Assembly (NCBI GenBank): GCA_021648145.1
Contig: JAKITI010000009.1
Coordinates: forward strand, 50,118 to 114,117
DNA length: 64,000 nt
DNA from: Gammaproteobacteria bacterium
Lineage (GTDB): Bacteria > Pseudomonadota > Gammaproteobacteria > JAADGQ01
Direction: 5' to 3'
The notes under the pieces were generated by a model. That model was given only the letters and a program-made list of their open reading frames with translations. It had not been told where the DNA came from and made no database searches. This document shows positions 42,541-51,355 of the stretch, piece by piece; within the stretch, counting starts at the first letter, position 1, and each line of letters starts with the position of its first letter. The position numbers and the translations under genes are program-made.

Positions 42541-42726
42541 TTAATCCTTGCTTTTATTGATATGCTTGAATTTTTTTAAGTCATCATTGGAAAGTAAGGG
42601 CGCATCCGAGTCAGATTTTGCATTCTCTTCTATTTCTTCTTCTGTCAGATTTTTTAATCTCTCATAATCTGTTTTTCCGCTAGTGGGATCACCTTTTTTT
42701 CGTTCGTTTATAGTTTCATTACTCAT
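42541..42726 (-). CDS. BrnA-like antitoxin (short)
   Basis: A 61-residue acidic protein containing KTDYERLKNLTEEEIEENAKSDSD and APLLSNDDLKKF, which resembles the N-terminal region of BrnA-type antitoxins (TDWERLDALTDEEID...PPLTDE). BrnA proteins usually continue into a ribbon-helix-helix DNA-binding part, and none is seen here. Either it is an unusually short form, or the C-terminal part has been lost or moved into the following 55-codon gene. It is encoded ten bases after the BrnT-like toxin. Confidence 0.65.
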   Translation of the reverse strand: MSNETINERKKGDPTSGKTDYERLKNLTEEEIEENAKSDSDAPLLSNDDLKKFKHINKSKD

Positions 42727-42736
42727 AATACTCTCC

Positions 42737-42997
42737 TTAATTTCGCTTCATTCTATAGTAAAGTGATCTCTCGTCTTTACTGGCAGTACGGGCAGAAATC
42801 ATTCGTCGAGAAGTTTGATTTTTCCTCCAAGTATATACCGCCATTAAAACCCCTGGCTTTGCTTCTCCATAGTCGTTTCGACCATCTACTGCTTCAATAC
42901 GTTCATCGTCGTCGAAAATAGTAATAGCATCATTAAAGTCTATACCATGCTTATCTATATTTTTTGAATTTTTATTATCGTCCCATTCAAATAACAA
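42737..42997 (-). CDS. brnT: BrnT family toxin
   Basis: An 86-residue protein of the BrnT ribonuclease-like toxin family (type II TA). The motif FEWDDNKNSKNIDKHGIDFNDAITIFDDDERIE is diagnostic, with the C-terminal block MISARTASKDERSLYY. It starts at TTG (42997) behind a strong AGGGGGAG; no ATG fits. It precedes the short BrnA-like gene, as usual for toxin-first brnTA operons. Confidence 0.88.
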   Translation of the reverse strand: MLFEWDDNKNSKNIDKHGIDFNDAITIFDDDERIEAVDGRNDYGEAKPGVLMAVYTWRKNQTSRRMISARTASKDERSLYYRMKRN

Positions 42998-43038
42998 TTT
43001 TTTCTCCCCCTTAATATTGAGCTAACACAGAGTTATGT

Positions 43039-43431
43039 TCAGATAGCATATTTTAAACCCAAAAATTCAACAAATGGCAAAAAATCCCTATCAGTAAATA
43101 AAAGTTTGATATTTTGCTCTATACAATAAGTGGCAATAATCGTATCGATAGTTTTTCTTACTGTAACTCCTCTTTTTCTAAGAGCACGATAATTATCTGC
43201 GCATTTAACTGCGAGAACTTTATTTGACAACTGTAACACTGGCAAAGCAGTCAGTAACTGTTTTGCTGTTTTGTACTCTTTATCACCCTTAAAGCCTTGA
43301 AGAACTTCTGTCAGAATATTATCGCCAATTACAACTGGTTTCACACCTAAAATAGTATCCAGATAAACTACTTCGGGGCATTCTTTGCCATTAAAATAGT
43401 CAATCCAAACACTTGAATCTACCATTATCAC
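43039..43431 (-). CDS. vapC: PIN-domain toxin VapC
   Basis: A 130-residue PIN-domain ribonuclease: MVDSSVWIDYFNG with the first active-site Asp, ILTEVLQGF with the conserved Glu, and KTIDTIIATYCIEQNIKLLFTDRDFLPF with the later acidic residues. Start is GTG at 43431, or ATG two codons later at 43425; the GTG shares a base with the vapB stop (TAGTG), so translation is coupled. It is paired with VapB upstream. Confidence 0.92.
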   Translation of the reverse strand: MIMVDSSVWIDYFNGKECPEVVYLDTILGVKPVVIGDNILTEVLQGFKGDKEYKTAKQLLTALPVLQLSNKVLAVKCADNYRALRKRGVTVRKTIDTIIATYCIEQNIKLLFTDRDFLPFVEFLGLKYAI

Positions 43432-43622
43432 TAATCAGTTCTCATTCTATCTAAATCATCATGCCATTCTAGCTTACCTTTAAATTGTTTTATTTTTTCT
43501 TGTTTCTTCAATCTAATAAGAGTCTTAAGGCCTAATTCAACAGCCTCCCTCTTAGTTTTTAACCCAGTAATTTGAAGCACATCAATCATTAAATTATCAT
43601 CAATTACAATATTTGTTCTCAT
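43431..43622 (-). CDS. vapB: Antitoxin VapB
   Basis: A 63-residue antitoxin of the VapB type (MRTNIVIDDNLMIDVLQITGLKTKREAVELGLKTLIRL), a ribbon-helix-helix-like N-terminus followed by the toxin-binding tail FKGKLEWHDDLDRMR. AAGG precedes the ATG. It is the first gene of vapBC, downstream of a dyad likely to be its operator. Confidence 0.9.
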   Translation of the reverse strand: MRTNIVIDDNLMIDVLQITGLKTKREAVELGLKTLIRLKKQEKIKQFKGKLEWHDDLDRMRTD

Positions 43623-43633
43623 GGGCGCACCTT

Positions 43634-43661
43634 TGTGTATAATTACATATATATTTACACA
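43634..43661 (-). promoter_or_regulatory. vapBC operator-like dyad
   Basis: TGTGTA (43634-43639) and TACACA (43656-43661) form inverted arms around an AT-rich core just upstream of vapB, where VapB/VapBC complexes normally bind to autorepress. Confidence 0.4.
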
Positions 43662-43716
43662 TCATAACGCCAAATAATAAACATAACAATTACTTTAGAA
43701 ACGAGCACGGAATAAC

Positions 43717-44940
43717 TTGAAAATTTATGCCGTAGGTGGCGCAGTTAGAGACAAGCAATTGGGATTGCCTGTTAAAGATCAGGATTGGGTCGTCGTGGGT
43801 ACAACCCAGCAGCAAATGCTCGCCCAGGGATTCAAGCAGGTCGGTCGTGATTTTCCGGTTTTTCTACACCCTAAAACTCACGAAGAGTATGCTCTGGCAC
43901 GCACCGAACGAAAAACAGCACTCGGTTATAAAGGCTTTGAAGTATTTGCTTCGCCCTCGGTGACGCTGGAAGAAGATTTATCACGTCGTGATTTAACCAT
44001 TAATGCAATAGCAGAATCACCTGAAGGAGAGGTCGTTGACCCCTTTGGTGGCGTTGAAGATTTAAAAAACCGCCGCTTACGTCACGTCTCCCCCGCTTTT
44101 AGTGAAGATCCTGTGCGAATATTACGAGTCGCTCGTTTTGCAGCTCGTTTTGCATCATTTGGTTTTTATATTGCCGATGAAACCCTTACTCTGATGAAAA
44201 GTATGGTGACAAGTGGAGAAGTGGATGCATTGGTTCCTGAGCGTGTCTGGGCTGAAGTGGTTCGTGCATTATGTGAAGATAAACCCTCCATTTTTTTTGA
44301 AGTATTACGCCAATGTGGTGCATTAAAGCCACTGTTTCCAGAAGTTAATAGTCTTTATGGCGTGCCACAGAATGCCAAATATCACCCTGAGGTTGATACT
44401 GGCATACATACAATGATGGTATTGGATCGTTCTGCACAGTTATCCAGTGAATCAACCATTCGCTTTGCAGCACTGGTTCACGATTTGGGTAAAGGTAACA
44501 CTCCTAAAGATATTTTACCCAAACATTCAGGTCATGAAGAGCGTGGTGTGAAATTAGCCAAGGTGTTATGTAAGCGTCTTCGTGTGCCTCGTGAGCATCG
44601 TGACCTTGCTATTCTTGTAACGCGCTATCACACGCACTGTCACCGTGCTGAAGAACTTAAAACGAGCACGCTGCTAAAAACAATTCAGGCACTGGATGCA
44701 TTTCGTCGACCAGAGCGCTTTGAAGAATTTTTAATCACCTGCCTGGCAGATTCACAAGGTAGGTTAGGAATGGAAGATCAACCCTATCCTCAAATAGAGA
44801 TTTTTAGGCAGGCATATAGAGCTGCTGCCGCAGTTAATACAAAAGAGATTTTAGAGATGGGGCTCCAAGGTCAAGCATTCGCAAATAAGCTATGGCAACG
44901 GCGTATAAAAGCGATTAAATATGCTTTAAATGGAGTCTAG
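43717..44940 (+). CDS. cca: CCA-adding tRNA nucleotidyltransferase with HD domain
   Basis: A 407-residue class II enzyme that adds or repairs the 3' CCA of tRNA. It starts GGAVRDKQLGLPVKDQDWVV (GGAVRD and the DxD pair D21/D23), then RRDLTINAIA and RVARFAARFASFGF. The C-terminal HD-type phosphohydrolase domain is visible (YHPEVDTGIHTMMVLDRSAQLS, LVHDLGKGNTPKDILPKHSGHEERG). The start is TTG at 43717; no in-frame ATG fits before the GGAVRD block. Length matches the gammaproteobacterial form. Confidence 0.95.
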   Translation: MKIYAVGGAVRDKQLGLPVKDQDWVVVGTTQQQMLAQGFKQVGRDFPVFLHPKTHEEYALARTERKTALGYKGFEVFASPSVTLEEDLSRRDLTINAIAESPEGEVVDPFGGVEDLKNRRLRHVSPAFSEDPVRILRVARFAARFASFGFYIADETLTLMKSMVTSGEVDALVPERVWAEVVRALCEDKPSIFFEVLRQCGALKPLFPEVNSLYGVPQNAKYHPEVDTGIHTMMVLDRSAQLSSESTIRFAALVHDLGKGNTPKDILPKHSGHEERGVKLAKVLCKRLRVPREHRDLAILVTRYHTHCHRAEELKTSTLLKTIQALDAFRRPERFEEFLITCLADSQGRLGMEDQPYPQIEIFRQAYRAAAAVNTKEILEMGLQGQAFANKLWQRRIKAIKYALNGV

Positions 44941-45459
44941 GTAGTTATTTTTTAGTCCGACATAATGCTTTGCTGAATAGTGTAGAAAGTCTTTTTCTTC
45001 TTGAGTCAGTGATCGTACTTTACGTGCGGGTTGCCCCAACCAGAGTGACTCACCTTTAAGAATTTTACCTGGCGATACAAGAGCACCCGCACCAATCATG
45101 GTGTAAGGTGGAATCACCGCGCCATCAAGAATCGTCACGCCCATTCCTATCAAACAATAATCACCAATCGTACAGCCATGTAGAATAACGCCATGACCCA
45201 CCGTGACATGATTTCCGATCGTTAAAGAGTAGCCTTCTGGAGTTTCTTGGTTGGCATGAGTCACATGCAGGATTGAACCGTCCTGAATATTACTACACGC
45301 TCCAATCGTAATATGATTCACATCACCGCGTATTGTCACCAAAGGCCATACTGATGAATCTTCACCGATAACAACCTGACCAATAACCTGAGCGCTTTCA
45401 TCCACATAAACTGAGGGTGCAATTTGTGGAACGATTTTTTGATAAGCCCTGATCGCCAT
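44926..45459 (-). CDS. Gamma-carbonic anhydrase family protein
   Basis: A 177-residue left-handed beta-helix protein of the gamma-carbonic-anhydrase/YrdA family. Hexapeptide repeats run through VIGQVVIGEDSSVWPLVTIRGDVNHITIGACSNIQDGSILHVTH and LTIGNHVTVGHGVILHGCTIG, with the three zinc-ligand-type histidines (in LHVTH, NHVTVGH). It overlaps the cca end by 15 bases. The first of two tandem ATGs (45462) has only three bases after AAGGAG; the second (45459) is better spaced and preferred. Actual carbonic anhydrase activity is unproven in most members. Confidence 0.88.
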   Translation of the reverse strand: MAIRAYQKIVPQIAPSVYVDESAQVIGQVVIGEDSSVWPLVTIRGDVNHITIGACSNIQDGSILHVTHANQETPEGYSLTIGNHVTVGHGVILHGCTIGDYCLIGMGVTILDGAVIPPYTMIGAGALVSPGKILKGESLWLGQPARKVRSLTQEEKDFLHYSAKHYVGLKNNYLDSI

Positions 45460-45472
45460 CATCAGCTCCTTT

Positions 45473-46750
45473 TTATGTGATACGCCGATAAACTAAAATC
45501 AAAAGTGGTAGTAAAATAGACAACGGATGAAGCGCACCAAAGCCTCCATAAATTCCGATATAACTCTCTTGTTTAACCGCCTCTTGATTACCCGCCTCAT
45601 CCTCAGAAAAGAAACGTACAATATAGTTTGTGTTATTGCCATCCAACTCAAACGGACCCTCATAGATTAAAGCATTATCAACTGTTGGGTAAGTGCCATC
45701 CGTTGAATAATATGTTTTACCACACCCTTTACCTATATCACTGCAATGGAGTGTGACTTTTTTTGTTTTTGAATCGAAAACTGTTGTTGATGGACACGCC
45801 GTTGTTAAGGGTCTTTTGGGATCAAATAGAAATACTTTTGTCTGCATCTCACTTGGGGTTCCATTTTCATTTACAGCTAAAAATTTAATATAGACAATTT
45901 GATTTGTAATGCCACCGAGTCGCTTGCGTATATCACAAGCAAATTCAGAGTTAGCAACAGGGCCCGTAAACTCATTTAACTCTTCTGTAGTTGGCGGGCC
46001 AGGAAAGCTTCTAGCATCACAGTAAACTGTACACCCTTCATTTTCTGCTTTGCCTGCCCCCGCATTACATGAAAAAGTAGCCACCTGTGATTTTGTAAAC
46101 ATCCCACCTGCCGGAGTCACCCAAACCGTGGGGGCATCTGGATCACTATTTGCGACATCTTGTTGATTGATTGTTTCATCAATCACCCAAACTGCTGATG
46201 GTTGAATGGTTGATACACGTGCTTCATTTATAAATGGAGTTCCCCCAACCTGGCTAAACTCACCTTTGACTAATGCCATTTTACAACTTTCATCTAAAAT
46301 AATTTGACGAACAGAGCCATTTGCATCAGGGTTCCAGGCCATAGGCTGTCCATTAATACGATTAAATCCCGCAAGATTGTTTCTTGTAATGGTTGTTATT
46401 TCTTCAGAGTCAGATTTTGCCAGGTAATCTACTTCACTGAACTTCCCTGCAACATAAAGGACATCTTTTGATAAAATCATAAACTGTATCGAGCCATTAA
46501 TGCTAGGGCTCCAGGTTTCATCTAAAGTATAGTTAGAATTGATACGTGCAATATTTTTAGTTGAAACCCCTGCTACAGCACTGAATTCACCCCCAATAAA
46601 CCAGCCACCCGCACTATCTTCAACCACCGAATGAACCACACCATCCACACTTGGGAATGATGAATTAGCAAGAGGATTAGCAGTAACTTTAAATGAAATA
46701 AAGAGAGCTAAAAATATAACAGTTAAAAAGGTTTTCATTGAATATTTCAT
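45473..46750 (-). CDS. Secreted propeller-type protein with C-terminal sorting-like tail
   Basis: A 425-residue exported protein. A signal peptide (about 1-24) precedes DUF5122/delta-60-like propeller repeats (GGEFSAVAGVSTKNIARINSNYTLDETWSPSINGS, then AGKFSEV, KGEFSQVGG). A chitobiase C-terminal-like module follows (YYSTDGTYPTVDNALIYEGPFELD...FFSEDEAGNQE). The end, YGGFGALHPLSILLPLLILVYRRIT, is a glycine patch, a membrane segment and terminal arginines, the layout of GlyGly-CTERM-like surface sorting signals. Its ATG overlaps the stop of the upstream SBBP gene (ATGA). Function is unknown; an extracellular or outer-surface structural role is inferred. Confidence 0.75.
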   Translation of the reverse strand: MKYSMKTFLTVIFLALFISFKVTANPLANSSFPSVDGVVHSVVEDSAGGWFIGGEFSAVAGVSTKNIARINSNYTLDETWSPSINGSIQFMILSKDVLYVAGKFSEVDYLAKSDSEEITTITRNNLAGFNRINGQPMAWNPDANGSVRQIILDESCKMALVKGEFSQVGGTPFINEARVSTIQPSAVWVIDETINQQDVANSDPDAPTVWVTPAGGMFTKSQVATFSCNAGAGKAENEGCTVYCDARSFPGPPTTEELNEFTGPVANSEFACDIRKRLGGITNQIVYIKFLAVNENGTPSEMQTKVFLFDPKRPLTTACPSTTVFDSKTKKVTLHCSDIGKGCGKTYYSTDGTYPTVDNALIYEGPFELDGNNTNYIVRFFSEDEAGNQEAVKQESYIGIYGGFGALHPLSILLPLLILVYRRIT

Positions 46751-49482
46751 AAACGCTTTCTCGATAATAAAACCGTATAAAATAATAAAAATAATAAATT
46801 AATAGCACTAAAAGTACCACCACCACCGCCTTTAATACCTACTTTGGTCTCTTCAAAAGAGCGATTATTTAAAAGATTCGGGTCAGATTCATTGGCTCTT
46901 ATAATTTGTACCGTATTACTCAGCACACCTCCCCGACTTGCACGAACTAATATATTGACATTCACATGATTATTCGCCACAAGCCGATCAAAAGTGCACT
47001 TCACCACTAAATTTGAATAAATACATTCGCCCTCATCAACTGTATGCGAAATATAATCCAAACCTTCAGATAAGGTGCTGGAAATAACAATGTCATTTGC
47101 ATCATTTGAACCTTGGTTTGTCAGAGTGATAATATAATTTAGATCTTCTTCACCTTCCACGGGATCTTGCACATCATCGACAAGAATGGAAAGATCAATC
47201 GGGTTACCCTTATCTTCTAATCTGGCAATAAAAAGATCCTCTTTGCCTTGGTTCGTTGTGAACCCTGCTAAAGGGTTAACTGTTGTTAAATCAGTTGATT
47301 TTGTTTTTCCTACCAAAAGAACTTCAGAAAAATTTATATCTTCATCTAGTACCATACTTTTTATGGAGTCTTTAGCGCTTCCACCGAGATAACTGGAATA
47401 CTCGAGTTTAAGTAAACCTGGGTCATCGTTACTCATGGGGATTTTACAAAGGTTACTATCCAGTCTTTTTTCATCAGAAGGGAGATAGAACTTAGAGATA
47501 AAAGCATCACCTTTTCCTCCATAAACACTCCTTATTGGATTACAAACAGGAAAATTATCAGAGCTTGTTTTTCCAGCAATATAAACTTCATATTGAGTAT
47601 TAACCGCAATACTGTGACCTTCATCATCTTTATCTCCCCCTAAATAACTGGAGTAGAGAAGCCCACCTTTTTCTGAACTGAATTTGGCAACAAAAGCATC
47701 TCTTTGACCTCCATGACTTCCTTGAAAAGGGTTTAAGTGAGCTAAATTTGGTGAGTCAGTATAGCCGGTGATATACGCGGCTCCAGCATGATCAACAGCA
47801 ATATCCAAACCGACTTCAGCGCCATCATCACCAAAATAGGTTGAATATAATATCTTGTTACCTTCAGGGTTCAGTTTTAGTAAAAAAATATCAGTTTGAA
47901 ATTTAAAGTCTTCCTGGAATGGCAAACATGTTTCCTCTTCTATTTCAGAATTAGAACAAAGATCACTATCAACTTGAACTGGAAAATCAGGCGATGCTGT
48001 CATCCCAGTTACAAATATATTTTTACTATTATCCAGATCAATACCAAAAGCGGCATCGACACATGTGCCACCGAAGTAAGTGGAAAAAATATAATTGAAA
48101 TTATTAGTGTCAATCTTGCTGATAAAAGCATCACCATGATTTTTGATATTTAGATTAACCCCGCACTTTCTTCTTAATTCACTGGCTGAAGCTTCCTGCT
48201 GTTTTAAAGTACTTTGAATTTCATTTTGTACTGGAAAATTATAGGAAGTTGTCACACCTGCGATATAAACATTTTCTTCATCATCAACAACAATAGAGCG
48301 AGCAATTTCTTTGTTATCACCCCCTAAATAAGTTGAAAAAAGAAGTGTTGATCCATCAGCACTCAGCTTGGCAATAAAAGCATCATTACAATCATCTTTG
48401 CCTTCATTACAGTTTTTATCACCAGCCAAAGCGGACTGTATCGGTAGCATCGTTGGAAAATCTCTGGAATTGGTTTCACCAACAATGTAGATATAATTAT
48501 TATCTACAGCAATAGATAAGCCTTTATCATCACCTGACCCGCCTAAATAGGAGGTAAAAATATGGGTATTATCAACATCAAATTTGCTGATAAATAGATC
48601 GTACTCTCCACCCCCATATTGATCTTGAAGTGAATTATTTATGGGAAAATCAACAGATTTTGTACTTCCAATGATATAAGTATTGCCATCACTATCGACA
48701 GCAATATCATTACCCTCTTCGTTGTCTGCGCCCCCTAAATAACTGGCATAAGTGAGTACAGGATCAATAATAAGCGCTCTTGTTTCATCATAATCAGCAA
48801 TCAAAAATGAGACTTCGTTATTATCTGCCAATAAATACTGGCTCTCTATTATTTGTTTTATATTATTTTTCTCCTGATAAACCAGCGGTGCTTTTTGAAC
48901 AATAGTGCCTTGATTAAAGTAAAGCAGAAGATCGCCTGTTTCACTTAGCTCAATATTTTCAGTCCCTTCAAATTTTAATTTGATTGTTTGATAGTCAATA
49001 TTCGGTGCCACAACGAAATCATATTCAAGCACACCATGATTAGCATGATAAATCAAATCAATACCAGGATAAATGGATTGATAAGTCACTTTTTCATAAA
49101 GAGACACATTATTCTGCCAAGCCTCTTTTTTTTGTCCTGAAAAATAATGAATTTTTCCTGATTTTTGATTTATTCCTTGAACTTTAGAAAGATTATTTGC
49201 ACCAAGAAATTTTATTTTTATATTGTTGGCTGTGTTTGATCGAGAAAATGAAATTTTTGCATAATTTGCAGCTAAATAGAGATTCAGATGATCATTGCGA
49301 GAGACAAAATCGATACCTGAATCAAACTGTCCCATATTTTTTTCAAAAACAAGCGGTTGATTATGAAAAACAGATTCATTTTTTTGTATAGATTGAACTG
49401 AAATATTCTTTGATAGCACAGCCGTGACTGCAATAAGAAAAATAATCAGTAAAATAGATAAGCTGCTTTTTATAGAGGCCAT
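46747..49482 (-). CDS. SBBP-repeat beta-propeller surface protein with DUF11-like domain
   Basis: A 911-residue exported protein. A signal or anchor segment at about 8-24 precedes a region with KIHYFSGQ and IYPGIDLIYHANHGVLEYDFVV (DUF7948-type), then about seven SBBP repeats built on YASYLGG/YLGGSGDD...IAVD...YIAGxTxSxxFP. Near 790-880 comes a DUF11-like module (VDDVQDPVEGEEDLNYIITLTNQGSNDANDIVI). It ends KGGGGGTFSAINLLFLLFYTVLLSRKRL, a glycine run, a membrane segment and basic residues, resembling GlyGly-CTERM-type tails. It is coupled to the following gene. Cofactor and ligand are unknown. Confidence 0.82.
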   Translation of the reverse strand: MASIKSSLSILLIIFLIAVTAVLSKNISVQSIQKNESVFHNQPLVFEKNMGQFDSGIDFVSRNDHLNLYLAANYAKISFSRSNTANNIKIKFLGANNLSKVQGINQKSGKIHYFSGQKKEAWQNNVSLYEKVTYQSIYPGIDLIYHANHGVLEYDFVVAPNIDYQTIKLKFEGTENIELSETGDLLLYFNQGTIVQKAPLVYQEKNNIKQIIESQYLLADNNEVSFLIADYDETRALIIDPVLTYASYLGGADNEEGNDIAVDSDGNTYIIGSTKSVDFPINNSLQDQYGGGEYDLFISKFDVDNTHIFTSYLGGSGDDKGLSIAVDNNYIYIVGETNSRDFPTMLPIQSALAGDKNCNEGKDDCNDAFIAKLSADGSTLLFSTYLGGDNKEIARSIVVDDEENVYIAGVTTSYNFPVQNEIQSTLKQQEASASELRRKCGVNLNIKNHGDAFISKIDTNNFNYIFSTYFGGTCVDAAFGIDLDNSKNIFVTGMTASPDFPVQVDSDLCSNSEIEEETCLPFQEDFKFQTDIFLLKLNPEGNKILYSTYFGDDGAEVGLDIAVDHAGAAYITGYTDSPNLAHLNPFQGSHGGQRDAFVAKFSSEKGGLLYSSYLGGDKDDEGHSIAVNTQYEVYIAGKTSSDNFPVCNPIRSVYGGKGDAFISKFYLPSDEKRLDSNLCKIPMSNDDPGLLKLEYSSYLGGSAKDSIKSMVLDEDINFSEVLLVGKTKSTDLTTVNPLAGFTTNQGKEDLFIARLEDKGNPIDLSILVDDVQDPVEGEEDLNYIITLTNQGSNDANDIVISSTLSEGLDYISHTVDEGECIYSNLVVKCTFDRLVANNHVNVNILVRASRGGVLSNTVQIIRANESDPNLLNNRSFEETKVGIKGGGGGTFSAINLLFLLFYTVLLSRKRL

Positions 49483-49526
49483 ATTTTATTCTTTACTCAA
49501 ATTTTTTATCTCGTATAAATAAATAC

Positions 49527-49540
49527 TACAAGATCTTGTA
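49527..49540. promoter_or_regulatory. Palindromic operator candidate upstream of the SBBP operon
   Basis: TACAAGATCTTGTA is a perfect 14-base palindrome 45 bases before the start of the SBBP-repeat gene, in otherwise AT-rich sequence. It may bind a dimeric regulator. Confidence 0.35.
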
Positions 49541-49616
49541 TCAAATTATTCCTTTTTTTATAATTGTTTCCAACAAACTGAGATTTAGTAGTTAAAGTTT
49601 GTATCCTTTTTTATGT

Positions 49617-49692
<76 letters not shown>

Positions 49693-50006
49693 TTTTTATG
49701 ACCTTTCTTTGTTATTTATTAAATAGAAAGATATTAAAAAAAACTTATTATTATTACTATTAGAGCCCTATAAATCTGTTGATAAGTTAAAAATAGTTTT
49801 TACTATTAAACAGTTAGTTTATATATATCTCTCATGATAAGTTAGTTTTAAAGGTTGTATTAGCTCTGAATAAAATGTGGATAACTTAGAGTTTTAATAA
49901 TCCCTTTTTTTATCCACATGTTATCTACACAAATAAACAGAATTTATACATGCTGTTATTCTTTGCATGTATAATCTCTCTCAATTTCGACCAGCGTTTG
50001 TATGTT
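49693..50006. other. AT-rich intergenic region with DnaA-box cluster (origin candidate)
   Basis: This gene-free stretch holds four DnaA-type boxes: TGTTGATAA (49777-49785, one mismatch), TGTGGATAA (49876-49884, perfect), TTATCCACA (49910-49918, perfect, opposite orientation) and TTATCTACA (49921-49929, one mismatch). Between and before them the sequence is very AT-rich (49730-49870). Flanking genes diverge: the propeller operon runs left and trmL-rml runs right (the intervening tRNA is rightward). The layout fits an oriC or a datA/DARS-like DnaA-binding locus. Confidence 0.55.
49946..49975 (+). promoter_or_regulatory. Promoter and inverted repeat upstream of trmL-rml
   Basis: ATACATGC (49946-49953) and GCATGTAT (49965-49972) are perfect eight-base inverted repeats, and TATAAT at 49970-49975 overlaps the second arm. 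The -35 is poor. The repeat may be an operator controlling the trmL-rml operon. Confidence 0.45.
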
Positions 50007-50480
50007 ATGTTTCATATTGTTCTATTTGAGCCAGAAATTCCTCCAAATACGGGTAACATTATTCGCCTTTGTGCCAATACTGGAGCAAGGTTGCATCTGA
50101 TTCAGCCACTGGGGTTTGAACTGAACGATAAAAAATTACGTCGTGCAGGTCTGGATTATAGTGAATTTGCATCAGTGAGTGTTTATTCGGGTTTAGATGC
50201 ATATATTGAAGCCGCTCAGCCAGAGCGAATTATTGCCTGCTCGACGAAAGGTAAAAAAAATCATACGGAAATCGAGTTTAAAACAGGAGATTCATTGCTT
50301 TTTGGCCCTGAAACCAGAGGTTTGCCTGACTCAGTATTAGAAACGATTCCTGAAGGTCAATGTATTCGAATTCCAATGGTGGAAAATAGTCGTAGTTTAA
50401 ATTTGTCTAATGCGGTTTCGATTATTCTTTATGAAGCTTGGCGGCAGAGTGGGTTTATTGGAATAGGAAATATTAAATGA
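50007..50480 (+). CDS. trmL: tRNA (cytidine/uridine-34 2'-O)-methyltransferase TrmL
   Basis: A 157-residue SPOUT-class enzyme that 2'-O-methylates wobble nucleotide 34 of two tRNA-Leu species. It starts [26 protein letters not shown] and contains [11 protein letters not shown] and [22 protein letters not shown], the knotted AdoMet-binding motifs. An upstream ATG at 49950 would extend it by 19 residues, but 50007 matches the family start and the 157-residue E. coli length. The stop overlaps the rmlA start (ATGA), so a tRNA methylase heads a sugar-nucleotide operon. Confidence 0.95.
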   Translation: MFHIVLFEPEIPPNTGNIIRLCANTGARLHLIQPLGFELNDKKLRRAGLDYSEFASVSVYSGLDAYIEAAQPERIIACSTKGKKNHTEIEFKTGDSLLFGPETRGLPDSVLETIPEGQCIRIPMVENSRSLNLSNAVSIILYEAWRQSGFIGIGNIK

Positions 50481-51355
50481 AAGGTATTATATTAGCAGGA
50501 GGCACAGGATCCCGTCTTTACCCGCTGACTCTATCAGTCAGTAAGCAACTGATGCCGGTGTATGACAAGCCGATGATTTACTATCCGCTATCAACATTAA
50601 TGCTGGCGGACATACGGGAAATATTAATAATAACGACTCCTAGAGACCAAGTTTCCTTTGAAGCCTTGCTCGGAGATGGTAGTCAATGGGGGCTTTCTAT
50701 TGAATATGCCGTCCAATCAAGCCCCGATGGATTGGCGCAAGCGTTTATTATCGGTGAAAAGTTCATAGGAAATGATTCCGTCAGCCTTGTATTGGGTGAT
50801 AACATCTTCTTTGGTCATGGCTTTCCTAAACTACTTCATGCCGCCACCCAAAAAGAAAAAGGAGCCACCGTCTTTGGCTACTACGTCAAAGACCCTGAAC
50901 GCTACGGTGTTGTCAGTTTTGACGAGCAAGGCAAAGCGATTAATCTGGAAGAAAAACCAGTCAATCCACAATCGAACTATGCCGTCACGGGACTCTATTT
51001 TTACGATAATAATGTCATCGATATCGCAAAAAACATAAAGCCTTCTCCAAGAGGGGAGCTTGAAATTACCGATGTAAACAAAGTCTATCTTGAACGCGGC
51101 GAACTTAATGTAGAAGTGATGGGGCGAGGTTATGCATGGCTTGATACAGGCACTCATGAATCTCTGTTAGCAGCATCGAATTACATTCAAATCATAGAGG
51201 AGCGCCAAGGATTAAAAATTTCCTGCCCAGAAGAGATCGCCTATCGTCTGGGTTATATTGATGCAAAGCAACTATCCAAGCTTGCACAGCCACTCTCAAA
51301 AAATGACTACGGACAATATCTAAAAGAAGTGCTCAAATATAAGGGCAAAACATGA
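50477..51355 (+). CDS. rmlA: Glucose-1-phosphate thymidylyltransferase
   Basis: A 292-residue nucleotidyltransferase making dTDP-glucose from glucose-1-phosphate and dTTP, step one of dTDP-L-rhamnose synthesis. Motifs: [16 protein letters not shown] at the N-terminus, [32 protein letters not shown] and [20 protein letters not shown]. It is coupled by ATGA overlaps on both sides (trmL and rmlC). Gene order here is A-C-D-B. Confidence 0.96.
   Translation: MKGIILAGGTGSRLYPLTLSVSKQLMPVYDKPMIYYPLSTLMLADIREILIITTPRDQVSFEALLGDGSQWGLSIEYAVQSSPDGLAQAFIIGEKFIGNDSVSLVLGDNIFFGHGFPKLLHAATQKEKGATVFGYYVKDPERYGVVSFDEQGKAINLEEKPVNPQSNYAVTGLYFYDNNVIDIAKNIKPSPRGELEITDVNKVYLERGELNVEVMGRGYAWLDTGTHESLLAASNYIQIIEERQGLKISCPEEIAYRLGYIDAKQLSKLAQPLSKNDYGQYLKEVLKYKGKT

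Noticed and set aside
42282..43671. Integron attC site around the TA modules (CATAACGCC motifs)
   Set aside because: The core-site patterns GTTRRRY and RYYYAAC with long imperfect arms are not present; only a nine-base direct repeat can be seen.
50831..51157. Reverse-strand 108-codon frame in rmlA
   Set aside because: Antisense to intact rmlA motifs, without any recognised feature.
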